A stretch of 25,169 bases of DNA from Sphaeroforma sirkka (lineage: Eukaryota > Opisthokonta > Ichthyosporea > Ichthyophonida), in NCBI GenBank assembly GCA_001586965.3, contig LUCW03000137.1, positions 1 through 25,169 of the forward strand. The letters are read 5' to 3'. The notes beneath the pieces were generated by a model, which worked only from the letters and a program-made list of their open reading frames with translations, did not search any database and was not told the origin of the DNA. Positions 13,142-22,599 of this stretch are shown one piece after another. Both the position numbers and the translations under genes were made by a program. Positions within the stretch are counted from its first letter, which is position 1. Each line of letters begins with the position of its first letter.

Positions 13142-13981
13142 TTTCTGTTTGTGTAAGTAATTATGAGTGCTGTAACTATGACTACTCGTGCACCATGAAG
13201 GTAGTTTTTATTTATGCGCATCTTATTCTGCATTCCTCTGTTTGTTTGTTTGTTGACGAAAATTGCACTTACATATATATGTAAAAAAACGAGTGTACAT
13301 ATTCTCGGTGGACCGAGTTTTGACGATTATCGTGCTAGATCCATAGCCTCCATACATAATATATCACAGATGAAAGGTGAACTGAAACCGTACCAGAAAC
13401 AATAAACGTACTGGAAAGTCGCGATTCATGAATGCCGGAAATCTGAATTCTATTTGTACAAATGAAATCGAAAATAAATGCCACGCCTCAGAATTAATGT
13501 ATGAGTTCTAAATATCGACATGGATTGGCTAAGATTTAGTACATTTAAATCTGAGTGCCCACATCACCACATGATTGGGATGCGAAATTTCCACCAAATG
13601 TGTTTTGTTTTCAGGTCTCCTTGTTAAAAAAGCTATTGCTGTACAGAATAAACGTTACACGTTAAATTTATTCCTATACGTTAACAAAGTATACGCAAAT
13701 AACCCGGCTGAGAATCAGACCCAATACATGTGTCGACCAGCGGCCGAATGCGTTAAAGTCTTAACGCTAACGCATCGGACTCTATGCGTTTTAACTTTAA
13801 AATTTAACGGTTCATATGCGACCTCTCACGGTCTCACCTGAGTCACCTCACTCTCATCACCCTCTCCATAGCCAGTTCTAAATAAAATAGACACCCTCTC
13901 CTGGTTTGTGTTTGTTATTTTTTCTGTAACCCTAAAATCCTAACCTTAAAATATTAAAATAAGATCCCTGGCCCTATAGAC
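13142..13981. promoter_or_regulatory. Upstream region of the cyclophilin gene
   Basis: This stretch holds the cyclophilin 5' UTR and probably its promoter; the start has A at -3. A small cluster of inverted ATGCGTT/AACGCAT motifs sits at 13748-13790. Short open frames at 13214-13405 and 13575-13841 show no domain and are not called. The last 100 bp are AT-rich and lead into the transposon-like inverted repeat. Confidence 0.5.
13748..13790. repeat. Two adjacent hairpins built from ATGCGTTAA motifs
   Basis: GCGTTAA-AGTC-TTAACGC at 13750-13767 is a perfect 7-bp stem with a 4-nt loop. It is followed by AACGCAT-CGGACTCT-ATGCGTT at 13769-13790, a perfect 7-bp stem with an 8-nt loop. The same core thus occurs four times in alternating orientation, about 0.6 kb upstream of the cyclophilin start. 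It could be paired binding sites or a relic of a mobile element end. Confidence 0.7.
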
Positions 13982-14087
13982 CTTTCCTGAACCACTACAA
14001 CGACTATGAGAGCCATACCATTTGTTCATACATTGTAATATACATACTTGTCATTTTTTTTTTGAAATAAATAATATTATCCCTATA
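13982..14087 (+). repeat. Left inverted repeat of the THAP element
   Basis: Pairs with 14690-14790 on the other strand. Shared blocks include GACTATGAGAGCCATACCAT, CATACATACTTGTCATTTTT and ATAATATTATCCCTATA. Confidence 0.85.
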
Positions 14088-14172
14088 GACCTCTGAAAGA
14101 TACCTATTTTTAGAACTATTTTTTAAACCCGTTTCCAAGCCTCTATGATCTAATTAAGAAAAAAACAGCTTT

Positions 14173-14570
14173 GTGTCAACGCATGAATTTATATATGAAC
14201 GCACACGTATAGGCACTGTAGACCACCTTCTATGCCACTTAGTCAATTGTAATATGACGCGTTGTTGTGCAGAGTATTGTAGTGATGAGATTAGTGAGCA
14301 AAATCCAGGGCGTCGTGTCCCGCATAGGTCAAGAGAACGTTACATAGCATTTATGACTCGCCGGGGGCGATTCAACAAACGTACCCATAGGGATAGTACT
14401 ATTTATTTCAAAAGGACGACATAGATTATGAGTTCAAAAAGAATCTATTTTTGTGCGATAAACATATCAGGGAAGAATACTTCAAACAGAATACAACTGA
14501 CAAAACACTACTGTCTAATGCTGTTCCTGTGACTAGAGAACAGTACGATGCACACAAAATTAACTTACAT
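14173..14570 (+). pseudogene. Broken THAP-domain coding sequence
   Basis: The frame from 14173 reads to a TAG at 14422-14424 and carries CCAEYC plus a basic HRSRERYIAFMTRRGRF stretch. A second frame picks up as FLCDKHIREEYFKQN and then LLSNAVPV, which is how THAP domains end (C-x2-H followed by AVP). The spacing between the first and second cysteine pairs is longer than usual for THAP domains. Downstream the frame runs on as an unrecognised hydrophilic sequence (KINLHHDDEDQQRLYNK) into the right inverted repeat. It belongs to the DNA transposon and is not expected to be functional. Confidence 0.55.
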
Positions 14571-14689
14571 CACGACGATGAGGACCAGCAGAGATTATAC
14601 AACAAGGCCACACGTATGTATAGAGATCTAAATGGATCTGTAGACGCACCATCAAACGTGCAGGGCTTTGCAATAGACCCACTGTTCCA

Positions 14690-14790
14690 TATAGGGATAA
14701 TATTATCTATTTCAAAAATGACAAGTATGTATGTTACAATGTATGAACATATGGTATGGCTCTCATAGTCGCTGTAGTGGTTCAGGAAAG
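14690..14790 (-). repeat. Right inverted repeat of the THAP element
   Basis: Reverse complement of the left arm. Similarity begins at the TATAGGGATAATATTATC block and ends at GGTTCAGGAAAG. Confidence 0.85.
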
Positions 14791-15147
14791 ATTGATGGGA
14801 AGAAGTGGTCAGTATATTCCCGTTTGAAGCTTGGGCCAAGTGAGTCGACAATGGAAGATATGCACTGAGTCGATTCGGGCCGGTGTTGACAAAACACTGT
14901 TACTATCGAATGTTCCATATATTCGCTTGCTGACCTACTAAGTAGAGTACCCACCTCTGTCGTACGGATCGGGTCTGCGTCGTGTAGTGCCGCGGAATGG
15001 GTTAGTGTAGAGTATGAAATACCGAGAAGGACCAGGTTATTCGTCATAATCCGGTCGAGGAGCGAGGATGGGGCTAAGCCAATGCCGCATAAAGTGTCGA
15101 CCACGGCTCTATCAAGATCAGGGACTGAAGGCATTATCATCGTCATG
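14791..15147 (-). other. Unassigned stretch with an open minus-strand frame
   Basis: This lies between the DNA transposon and the left end of the older LTR element. The minus strand is open throughout, reading for example MIMPSVPDLDRAVVDTLCG and later FCQHRPESTQCISSIVDSL. I recognise no domain. The base composition is richer in GC than the flanking elements, so it could be a fragment of a host exon split by the insertions, or chance. Confidence 0.3.
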
Positions 15148-15254
15148 TGTAAACTTCGATGGAAATTACTAGGTTTCAAACTATATTAAACTAAAATACA
15201 ATTTAGTCAACTAGGATTTAGCAGTGTTAGCTTGTGTAAGAATGATCGGGACTG
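15148..15254 (-). repeat. Terminal part of the older copy's 3' LTR
   Basis: About 107 bp matching, in reverse, the last part of the LTRs at 17094-17692 and 24194-24791. It ends outward at 15148 exactly at the LTR tip, marking the left boundary of the older element. The inner side abuts an LTR start in the opposite orientation. Confidence 0.9.
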
Positions 15255-15355
15255 TAGAAATACGGCCTCCGGTCAGTCTAAAATATCAAGATCAATTGAG
15301 ATAATATATTGGTTTTTATTTGTATTTTAAATAATTTAGTACAAACTCTTTTTCC
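15253..15355 (+). repeat. First 100 bp of a third LTR, plus orientation
   Basis: It begins TGTAGAAATACGGCCTCCGG like the two full LTRs and follows them for about 100 bp, then ends abruptly near TTTTCCAATA. About 15 bp of filler separate it from reversed pol sequence. It points the opposite way to the element that surrounds it, so it is probably the remnant of another insertion trimmed by deletion. Confidence 0.85.
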
Positions 15356-15371
15356 AATAATTCGTTGTAGC

Positions 15372-17089
15372 TACGTAAGGGACAACACAGCGTTATGGTA
15401 GACTTAGTAATATTAACATAATTTAACAACTGTGCGATAAGTTGCCAAGGTGGGATAGCCCACGCATTATGCTTTAATTAGTCAAGTTGAAAGGCATCAC
15501 CTTTAGGATGAGTCAACGACCTATATTCAGAAACCTGTTTGTTATGTTCTGCGGCGAACATATCAACAGTAAATGGACCCCATCGTGATTGAGCGAGGTT
15601 AAATCATTTCTTATTTAGCATCCAATCGGTTGCTAATAACTCTTTAACTGTTTTCTGGTAGTCAGGAACAAGTCGAGAGAGCATGTCAGGAAGATGGTTA
15701 TGTATTCCTGGTATGTGTGTTATATTGAAAGCGAACTTGGCAATAATGTCATGCCAGCGGCTCACCAACTGTAAATCAGGGTTCATATCTTTTAAGTATG
15801 TTAAAGACTTTTGATCACAGGCGACAGTAATGTAACTTCCATAAAGGTAGTCTTTAAACTGTCTTAGCGCAGTAACTATATCAAGGAGCTCTTGTTTAAC
15901 GGTAGTGTAATTCCGTTGACTCTTATTATAACTCTTGCTAAAGAATTGTAGGTAGCGCGGTTTACCATTTATCGTTTGGTAAAGCACTCCACCTACCGCT
16001 CGATCTGAAGCGTCGGTTGCTACTTGGAATGGGACACCATCCACAGGGTATTGCATGATGGGTGCGTCCATTAACTAGTTTAAAAGCATCATCACATTCT
16101 TTAGTCCAAAGCTTTCCCAAAGGTCCTTTGTGCAGCCGTAGGTGACTAAAAGGCTTTAAGTAATGAGAAAGATGCGGTACCGAATCCGAGAAGAAGTTAA
16201 CAAACCCACACACAGAGTTCACATCTCTTCCAGTAATTGGTGTTGATAAATCCAACAGAAACTGTTTCTTGCCAGGATCAATTTCTACCCCTGCTGCAGA
16301 TACTTTGTAGCCAAGTAAGTGTATAGTATCTTTAGCAAAAGAACACTTGTCTTCGTTAATCTTAAGTTTAGCATGATTAAGTCGCTTTAAGACTTTTTTA
16401 ACGAGTTTAGCATGTTCATGTGCTGTCTTTGTAAAGATAACTATATCATCTAAATAGACTGATACGTTATACGACAGGTCCGCAAATAGTTCCATCATAA
16501 CTTGTTGGAAGAAAGAAGGTAACATGTGTAAGCCTTCAGGTGCACCTTTAAACTGGTACTTCTTACCTTGCCAAGTAAAGGAAAAGTATTTCCTATGAGG
16601 CTCATATATCTGTAGTTGATGGAATGCAGCTTTTAAGTCTATCTTGGGAAAAATAGTCGCACCCTCCATTTTGCGTAGTATCTCGCTTATCTTAGGTAAG
16701 GGAAAACTATGTTGCGAAATTAGTTTGTTGATTGGCGACAAGTCTAGTACTACTCTTGTTTTACTAAACGTTCCATCAGATTTATATTGATCGACCGCTA
16801 AGAGAGTTAAGTTAACTGGGGTTGCATCATAATTGATTTCAATTAGACCCAGTTTAAACCAATCTTCGATTTGGGTTTTGACAACGTCCTTGTGTCTCCA
16901 ACTCACGTAGTTATGTGAAGGACACTTTAACTTAGAGAAGTCGACGTTTGTTAAGTCAAGTCTAACGTACCCATTAGAGAACTTAAACATACACCAGTCA
17001 GTTATTGCAATCTTCCTGTTTTGTATAATTAAGTCCATAATTATATCGGTGAAGTGCGGAATCATATCCTTTGCTTCACCTTCCGGAGG
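15372..17089 (-). pseudogene. pol remnant of the older copy (RT, RNase H, start of Dam-like domain)
   Basis: Reading on the minus strand: reverse transcriptase with VVLDLSPINKL, KIDLKAAFHQLQI, and the catalytic YLDD in NVSVYLDDIVIF; then RNase H with VATDASDRAVGG, KQELLDIV and ACDQKSLTYL; then HNHLPDMLSRL and the start of the Dam-like region. These are standard Ty3/Gypsy landmarks. Treated as fossil coding sequence. Confidence 0.85.
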
Positions 17090-17093
17090 TTTA
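17090..17093. repeat. Target-site duplication TTTA, left copy
   Basis: TTTA precedes the 5' LTR. The same TTTA follows the 3' LTR at 24792-24795, and the intact site in the element's own interior near 20283-20286 has it once. This shows the young copy landed inside the older one. Confidence 0.85.
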
Positions 17094-17692
17094 TGTAGAA
17101 ATACGGCCTCCGGTCAGTCTAAAATATCAAGATCAATTGAGATAATACATTGGTTTTTTTATTTGTATTTTAAATAATTTAGTACAAGCTCTTTTTCCAA
17201 TATTTCCAAAGTGTTCTAAATTCACTTTGATGGCTCCAATAGCCTGAGTATTTGGTATGACTCATCTACTTGGACCTATTTGAGACATTAGTAGATGTAG
17301 GATATTATAAACTAAATTTTATAATCTCCGAACTACTACTTATAGATTTTGGTCCTCCCGCCAATCTCCAAAATCCAATAAGTCTTTTTTCTTTTTTTTA
17401 ACTTTTCTTCAGATGGAACTTTATTTATATCAGCTAATGTATTAACGCGACTTACGTTATTATGTCTATTTACAAATTAGGCAAGTGGTCATGAACACTT
17501 AGTACTTCTAGTGAAAATTATTCAATAAAGAACAGCTAGAGGTACGCCCTGTGTGATCGAGGATATTTAGGCTCTTAACAAGAGGCAGTCCCGATCATTC
17601 TTACACAAGCTACCACTGCTAAATCCTAACTGACTAAATTGTATTTTAGTTTAATATAGTTTGAAACCTAGTAATTTCCATCGAAGTTTACA
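17094..17692 (+). repeat. 5' LTR of the young element
   Basis: 599 bp, starting TGTAGAAATACGG and ending GAAGTTTACA. It contains AATAAA at 17524-17529, a plausible polyadenylation signal. It is nearly identical to 24194-24791. Confidence 0.95.
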
Positions 17693-17771
17693 TATTTTTC
17701 AGTTAAATAGTAGTTACAGTAGTGTACTGCTTCTAGACTGTCTGACATCGATTTACTATCCAGCAAATACT

Positions 17772-19850
17772 ATGGCTAAGGGTACTTCTAAAGGCAAGGG
17801 AGCCGCTAGCTCTAAGCCTGCTAAGCCTGCCGAGGTTCCTGAGATCCCTGTGGAAACACCTAGCCTGTCTGGAGTTGAGCCTGCCGAGGATACTGTTGGG
17901 GAAGCAAATTCTGAGGTTGGTACAGAGGATTATTCTGAGGAGGATGACTCGTCGGATCCTAAAGCCTTGGAAGAAGAGGTATCTACTACCGCGGAAAGGC
18001 TCGCCAGCGTCCGTGTATCACCTAGGAGTGAAGCTCAGGACCCCAGCTTGCCCCTGACCACGTGCCGTCAAATATTGGGGATAAACGTCGAAAGGCTGGA
18101 AAATTCGTGGATACGAATGTCGGGGGGCATTATAACTCCACATCTAAAGGACACTCCAGCACAAATCCGGCGTGAAAAGGAAGTATTGGACCTGTCCGAA
18201 AATTTCGGTTTCGCCATCGATGGAGAAGCCATTCCATTCAGCTCAAATCTTGGGGCCGAAGCTGAGGACGCCATAACTCGACAACGAGTGGTTGGATCCT
18301 CTCAATCTCGACGCCAATTGAACCGCACTGAAGCGCTCTTGCAGGAGCTAGCGGCAGCAGCAGTTGTGGACCCCTCTATCGTGTCCCACTTGGCTGATAT
18401 TCTTCTATCGTGTCCCACTTGGCTGATATTCTTCCTATACCGAAGAAGAAAAAAAAATTCGGGCCCAGTTTCGAACCCGAGACCTACTGGTTTACCAGCC
18501 AGTATGTTTACCACTAAGCCAATTACCACTGGCGAGAGAGATAATATTTCAAAATTTAATCTCTATAGCTCTGATGCTACCATCGACCATCCTCTTGACA
18601 AACCTAACCCTGTCAGAGGATATGATCGTATGGAACTCGATGAGGCTTACCATCCTCGTAATATCGACCCTCATTTGCCAACTAACCCTGGTAATCACGA
18701 TTTTGGCAATCGCTACACCAGTACCTCGTTAGAGAGTTCCCGCTCTAATCCTGAGGATGAGGAAGTGAGAACCAGACATACTCGTCTCAGGCTATTACGC
18801 TCTGGTATGCAAGTCCTTGAGGACCGTCTATTGAATGACTCTGACCTTGACGATAGGAAAGCGGATAACATTCGCTATCTAATCGATAACAAGAGAAAGG
18901 AAATAGACACCATCTTGGCACTAGCGGCCCGTAGCACTGAGCATGAGCCTCGTGAACACTTAGAACCAAGCTTTATAAAGCAGCTAGGTAACGCGCAGGC
19001 TGAGGTCGATTTCTCTACTAATGAGAGTACAGTGGAGACACTGAAGGCCTTCGACCAACTTAAGGAGTCTGCCAGCCTTAGGGATAAGCAGATGATGAAT
19101 GCCTTTATTCATTTCTGTGAGCCAGGTGAATGGCGAACTATCTTGAAGGCTCATGAGCCCAACTGGAAAGCCCTACCCTGGCACCAGTTGCGTGATAATA
19201 TACTTAACACCTTTTTTTTGAAGATGCACGTGACCGTGAACTTCTAGAGTCTCGCAAGTTCTTTGCGAACGATACCACTATTCGAGGTGCTCTAGCTCAT
19301 ATGACACATATGAATACTCGGATGGGTGGTCGTACCTATACTGGCGAATATTTATTAATTTGTCAGATGATGGAGACTCTGGGAGCTAACCTCTTTAAGA
19401 AAGTCAATGATGACATCATCGCCTATGGTGATTTGCGATCTATGCCTTGGTCTGTCTTTGAGAAGATAGTACACAAGCATACCAATTCCTCTACTAGAGT
19501 ACTTAGTACCACGAGCTACACCCAGCCCACTAAGCGAAATGCAGTAGAGACTAATACTGCGCGTAGTACTAAGAAACCTCGCACTACTACTGGAGGGGGG
19601 TACTGGCTCTACTTCTACCGAACCGAAAGGTGATAAGAAGGTGAGAGCGCCTTGCAAGAAGTGTGGTTACAACCTCACAAAACGTAATGGCAAGTGGAAT
19701 GGTAGACACGACCCTGTTAAGTGTGCACCAGGCAAGCCAGATTTTGGACACTATATGAAAGAGTGTGCTACTTGCAAGGGTACTAACGGTTGGCACAAAG
19801 AGGATTGCAAGGACTTACCGGACGTCCAAGTTAAGCACTGACAGTACCAT
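17772..19850 (+). pseudogene. gag region of the young element
   Basis: The likely start is the ATG at 17772 (MAKGTSKGKGAASSKPAK), just past the LTR. The N-terminal third is low-complexity and acidic/Pro-rich, followed by a helical capsid-like region. The C-terminal end is cysteine-rich, with CKKCGYN and later CATCKGTNGWHKEDC, which resemble retroviral zinc knuckles with unusual spacing. Gag packages the element RNA into particles. Fossil; breaks are not listed. Confidence 0.75.
18449..18535 (-). repeat. tRNA-like (SINE or tRNA pseudogene) sequence within the gag region
   Basis: On the minus strand TGGCTTAGTGGT (18521-18510) matches a pol III A box and GGTTCGAAAC (18477-18468) a B box. An anticodon-like arm ACTGG...CCAGT with an 8-nt loop containing TGGT lies between them. 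A run of nine T follows at 18457-18449 like a pol III terminator. The acceptor ends do not pair and the T stem is imperfect, so it is not a working tRNA gene. It is either a tRNA-derived SINE head or a captured tRNA. Confidence 0.55.
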
Positions 19851-19954
19851 ATGTGCGCACTAGAGCAAGATTATGAGAAAATGTTCAATAAAATCTATAC
19901 CAAAGGAGATGAACGTATCTTTCAAACAGTTTTCGTAAATGGAGAAAAAAAGTT

Positions 19955-20266
19955 ATGGCACTATTTGATCCAGGGGCTGAAGTCTCTGCTATCTCATGCC
20001 GAGTAGCCCACGCTACAGATATGGCTGTCCATAACGAAATAACTGATTTAATCTTGGGAAATGGCAAAGTTACTACTTGCGAACAAGCCATTGACTATGC
20101 ACACATAATGCTGTCAGATAGAAGAGAAGTGAAGACTCACCTAATCGTTACTGACATGTCTCAGAAATACGATTTAATTATAGGTATGACTGATCTTCTC
20201 AGTTTAGGTATAACACTCACTGGTCTGCCTAATGGGCTAGACCCGAATAAAAGATCAGTCAGATGA
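19955..20266 (+). pseudogene. Aspartic protease region of the young element
   Basis: Retropepsin-like. ALFDPGAEVSAIS carries the D-x-G-A active-site pattern, and KYDLIIGMTDLLSLGI is the second conserved block. The same sequence appears reversed at the right edge of the window. The protease would cut the Gag-Pol polyprotein. Fossil. Confidence 0.8.
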
Positions 20267-20279
20267 TAATATGTTAAAG

Positions 20280-21100
20280 ATACCTAAACCTCCGGAAGGT
20301 GAAGCAAAGGATATGATTCCGCACTTCACCGATATAATTATGGACTTAATTATACAAAACAGGAAGATTGCAATAACTGACTGGTGTATGTTTAAGTTCT
20401 CTAATGGGTACGTTAGACTTGACTTAACAAACGTCGACTTCTCTAAGTTAAAGTGTCCTTCACATAACTACGTGAGTTGGAGACACAAAGACGTAGTCAA
20501 AACCCAAATCGAAGATTGGTTAAAACAGGGTCTAATTGAAATCAATTATGATGCAACCCCAGTTAACTTAGCTCTCTTAGCGGTCGATCAATATAAATCT
20601 GATGGAACGTTTAGTAAAACAAGAGTAGTACTAGACCTGTCGCCAATCAACAAACTAATTCCGCAACATAGTTTTCCCTTACCTAAGATAAGCGAGATAC
20701 TACGCAAAATGGAGGTGCGACTATCTTTTCCAAGATAGACTTAAAAGCTGCATTCCATCAACTACAGATATATGAGCCTCATAGGAAATACTTTTCCTTT
20801 ACTTGGCAAGGTAAGAAGTACCAGTTTAAAGGTGCACCTGAAGGCTTACACATGTTACCTTCTTTCTTCCAACAAGTTATGATGGAACTATTTGCGGACC
20901 TGTCGTATAACGTATCAGTCTATTTAGATGATATAGTTATCTTTACAAAGACAGCACATGAACATGCTAAACTCGTTAAAGAAGTCTTAAAGCGACTTAA
21001 TCATGCTAAACTTAAGATTAACGAAGACAAGTGTTCTTTTGCTAAAGATACTATACACTTACTTGGCTACAAAGTATCTGCAGCAGGGGGTAGAAATTGA
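20280..21100 (+). pseudogene. Reverse transcriptase region of the young element
   Basis: Ty3/Gypsy-type RT. Landmarks are VVLDLSPINKL, DLKAAFHQLQIYEPH, FKGAPEGL, SVYLDDIVIFT (catalytic YLDD near 20920) and LLGYKVSAAG. It copies element RNA into DNA. The matching region of the older copy lies at about 16250-17080 on the other strand. Fossil. Confidence 0.85.
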
Positions 21101-21289
21101 TCCTGGCAAGAAACAGTTTCTGTTGGATTTATCAACACCAATTACTGGAAGAGATGTGAACTCTGTGTGTGGGTTTGTTAACTTCTTCTCGGATTCGGTA
21201 CCGCATCTTTCTCATTACTTAAAGCCTTTCAGTCACCTACGGCTGCACAAAGGACCTTTGGGAAAGCTTTGGACTAAAGAATGTGATGA

Positions 21290-21780
21290 TGCATTTAAAC
21301 TAGTCAAAAGTAAAGTAATGGACGCACCCATCATGCAGTACCTGTGGATGGTGTCCCATTCAAGTAGCAACCGACGCTTCAGATCGAGCGGTAGGTGGAG
21401 TGCTTTACCAAACGATAAATGGTAAACCGCGCTACATACAATTCTTTAGCAAGAGTTATAATAAGAGTCAACGGAATTACCTACCGTTAAACAAGAGCTC
21501 CTTGCTATAGTTACTGCGCTAAGACAGTTTAAAGACTACCTTTATGGAAGTTACTTTACTGTCGCCTGTGATCAAAAGTCTTTAACATACTTAAAAGATA
21601 TGAACCCTGATTCACAGTTGGTGAGCCGCTGGCATGACATTATTGCCAAGTTCGCTTTTAATATAACACACATTCCAGGAATACATAACCATCTTCCTGA
21701 CATGCTCTCTCGACTTGTGCCCGACTACCAGAAAACAGTCAAAGAGTTATTAGCAACCGATTGGATGCTAAATAAGAAAT
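21290..21780 (+). pseudogene. RNase H region of the young element
   Basis: Recognised by its collinear match to the older copy's RNase H (about 16060-15604, minus strand) and by ACDQKSLTYLKDMNP-type sequence followed by NITHIPGIHNHLPDMLSR, the usual end of this domain. It degrades the RNA template during reverse transcription. Fossil. Confidence 0.75.
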
Positions 21781-21789
21781 GGTTTAACC

Positions 21790-22070
21790 TCGCTCAATCA
21801 CGATGGGGTCCATTTACTGTTGATATGTTCGCCGCAGAACATAACAAACAGGTTTCTGAATATAGGTCGTTGACTCATCCTAAAGGTGATGCATTTCAGC
21901 TTGACTTATCAAAGCATAATGCGTGGGCTAACCCACCTTGTCAACTTATCGCACAGTTGTTAAATTATGTTAATATTACGAAATCTACCATTACGCTGTG
22001 TTGTCCCTTACGTAACTCCGACCCATGGATACGTGATTTAATTAATATGATTCAAGACGAACCTATTTAT
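21790..22070 (+). pseudogene. Dam-methyltransferase-like region of the young element
   Basis: After RNase H comes RWGPFTVDMFAAEHNKQVSE, then DAFQLDLSKHNAWANPP, CQLIAQLLNYV and TITLCCPLRNSDPWIRDLI. The VDMFA, NPP and late proline-tryptophan pattern is that of the Dam-like domain best known from DIRS retroelements, where it also follows RNase H. The start of this region is also kept in the older copy. Whether it methylates DNA is unknown. Fossil. Confidence 0.65.
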
Positions 22071-22599
22071 GTCGACCGTGAAACCGACACGTTCTTGTAT
22101 CAGGGATCCTATTCTATTAAGAAGACGCCTTGGAAACACACCATTGTTTGTCGCATCGGTCCTGCAGGTACCACTAAGTGGAAACCCTCAACCGAATTCT
22201 TAGCTAAACTAGAGGAGTCTAAAGAGTTTGAACAAAAGCTCAAGACTCGTACAACACATGCACCCAACAAGATTGCAGTCGAGGTAATGCCGATTGAAAC
22301 GGCATTAGATCGTAAAAAACATGGAACTAGCTAAGGCCATGGATCAAAGACTCAAAACTCTAAGAGAACCTGAAGCTCGCACTCAACTACTTAAAGCGCT
22401 GCTTAAAGAACAGCCAGGAGTTGCGAAACAACTGAAGAAGATACTTCAACAATCCAATGTTGTCAATTATGTATCTCAGGACTCTACCCCTCCTGATACT
22501 GAGGTTGCCCTTTCCAACAGGACTATGGTTCATCCAGCCAGCGTTACGCAGAATCTGACTGACTTAGAGGAGCTCGAAAGTAGAGTTAAAATTATACAT

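Larger units (their letters stand above)
13982..14790 (+). mobile_element. Degenerate DNA transposon with THAP domain and about 100-bp inverted repeats
   Basis: The left arm (13982-14087) and right arm (14690-14790) are inverted copies of each other, differing by a few substitutions and the length of a T run. Outer ends read CTTTCCTGAACC. Between them lies a coding remnant resembling a THAP zinc-binding domain. Its first cysteines (RCCAEYC) are read from about 14254, and the later LCDKHIREEYF with SNAVP follows from about 14448 in another frame, so there is a frameshift between 14390 and 14440. The element is too short for a whole transposase, so it is a non-autonomous or decayed copy. THAP domains occur in P-element-like and Kolobok transposases; I cannot say which. 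No target-site duplication is clear. CCCTATAGACCT occurs just outside the left arm (13973-13984) and again at its inner end (about 14081-14092). Confidence 0.65.
15148..17093 (-). mobile_element. Older Ty3/Gypsy-like LTR element copy, left part (3' half, reversed)
   Basis: The sequence is the reverse of the young element further right. Its left end at 15148 is the exact LTR terminus (TGTAAACTTCG, complement of the CA end). After a rearranged LTR zone come the Dam-like domain remnant, RNase H and reverse transcriptase on the minus strand, up to 17093. There the young copy interrupts it, and it resumes at 24792. It remains very similar to the young copy across RT and RNase H, so it too is recent. 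Much of its 3' interior and LTR is gone. It is broken. Confidence 0.9.

Noticed and set aside
13921-13960. Telomere-like CCCTAA steps (AACCCTAAAATCCTAACC)
   Set aside because: Only two imperfect units in an AT-rich stretch.
15148-17093. A solo LTR plus an independent pol gene
   Set aside because: The exact match of its break at 17093 with the resumption at 24792 shows it is one older element split by the young copy.
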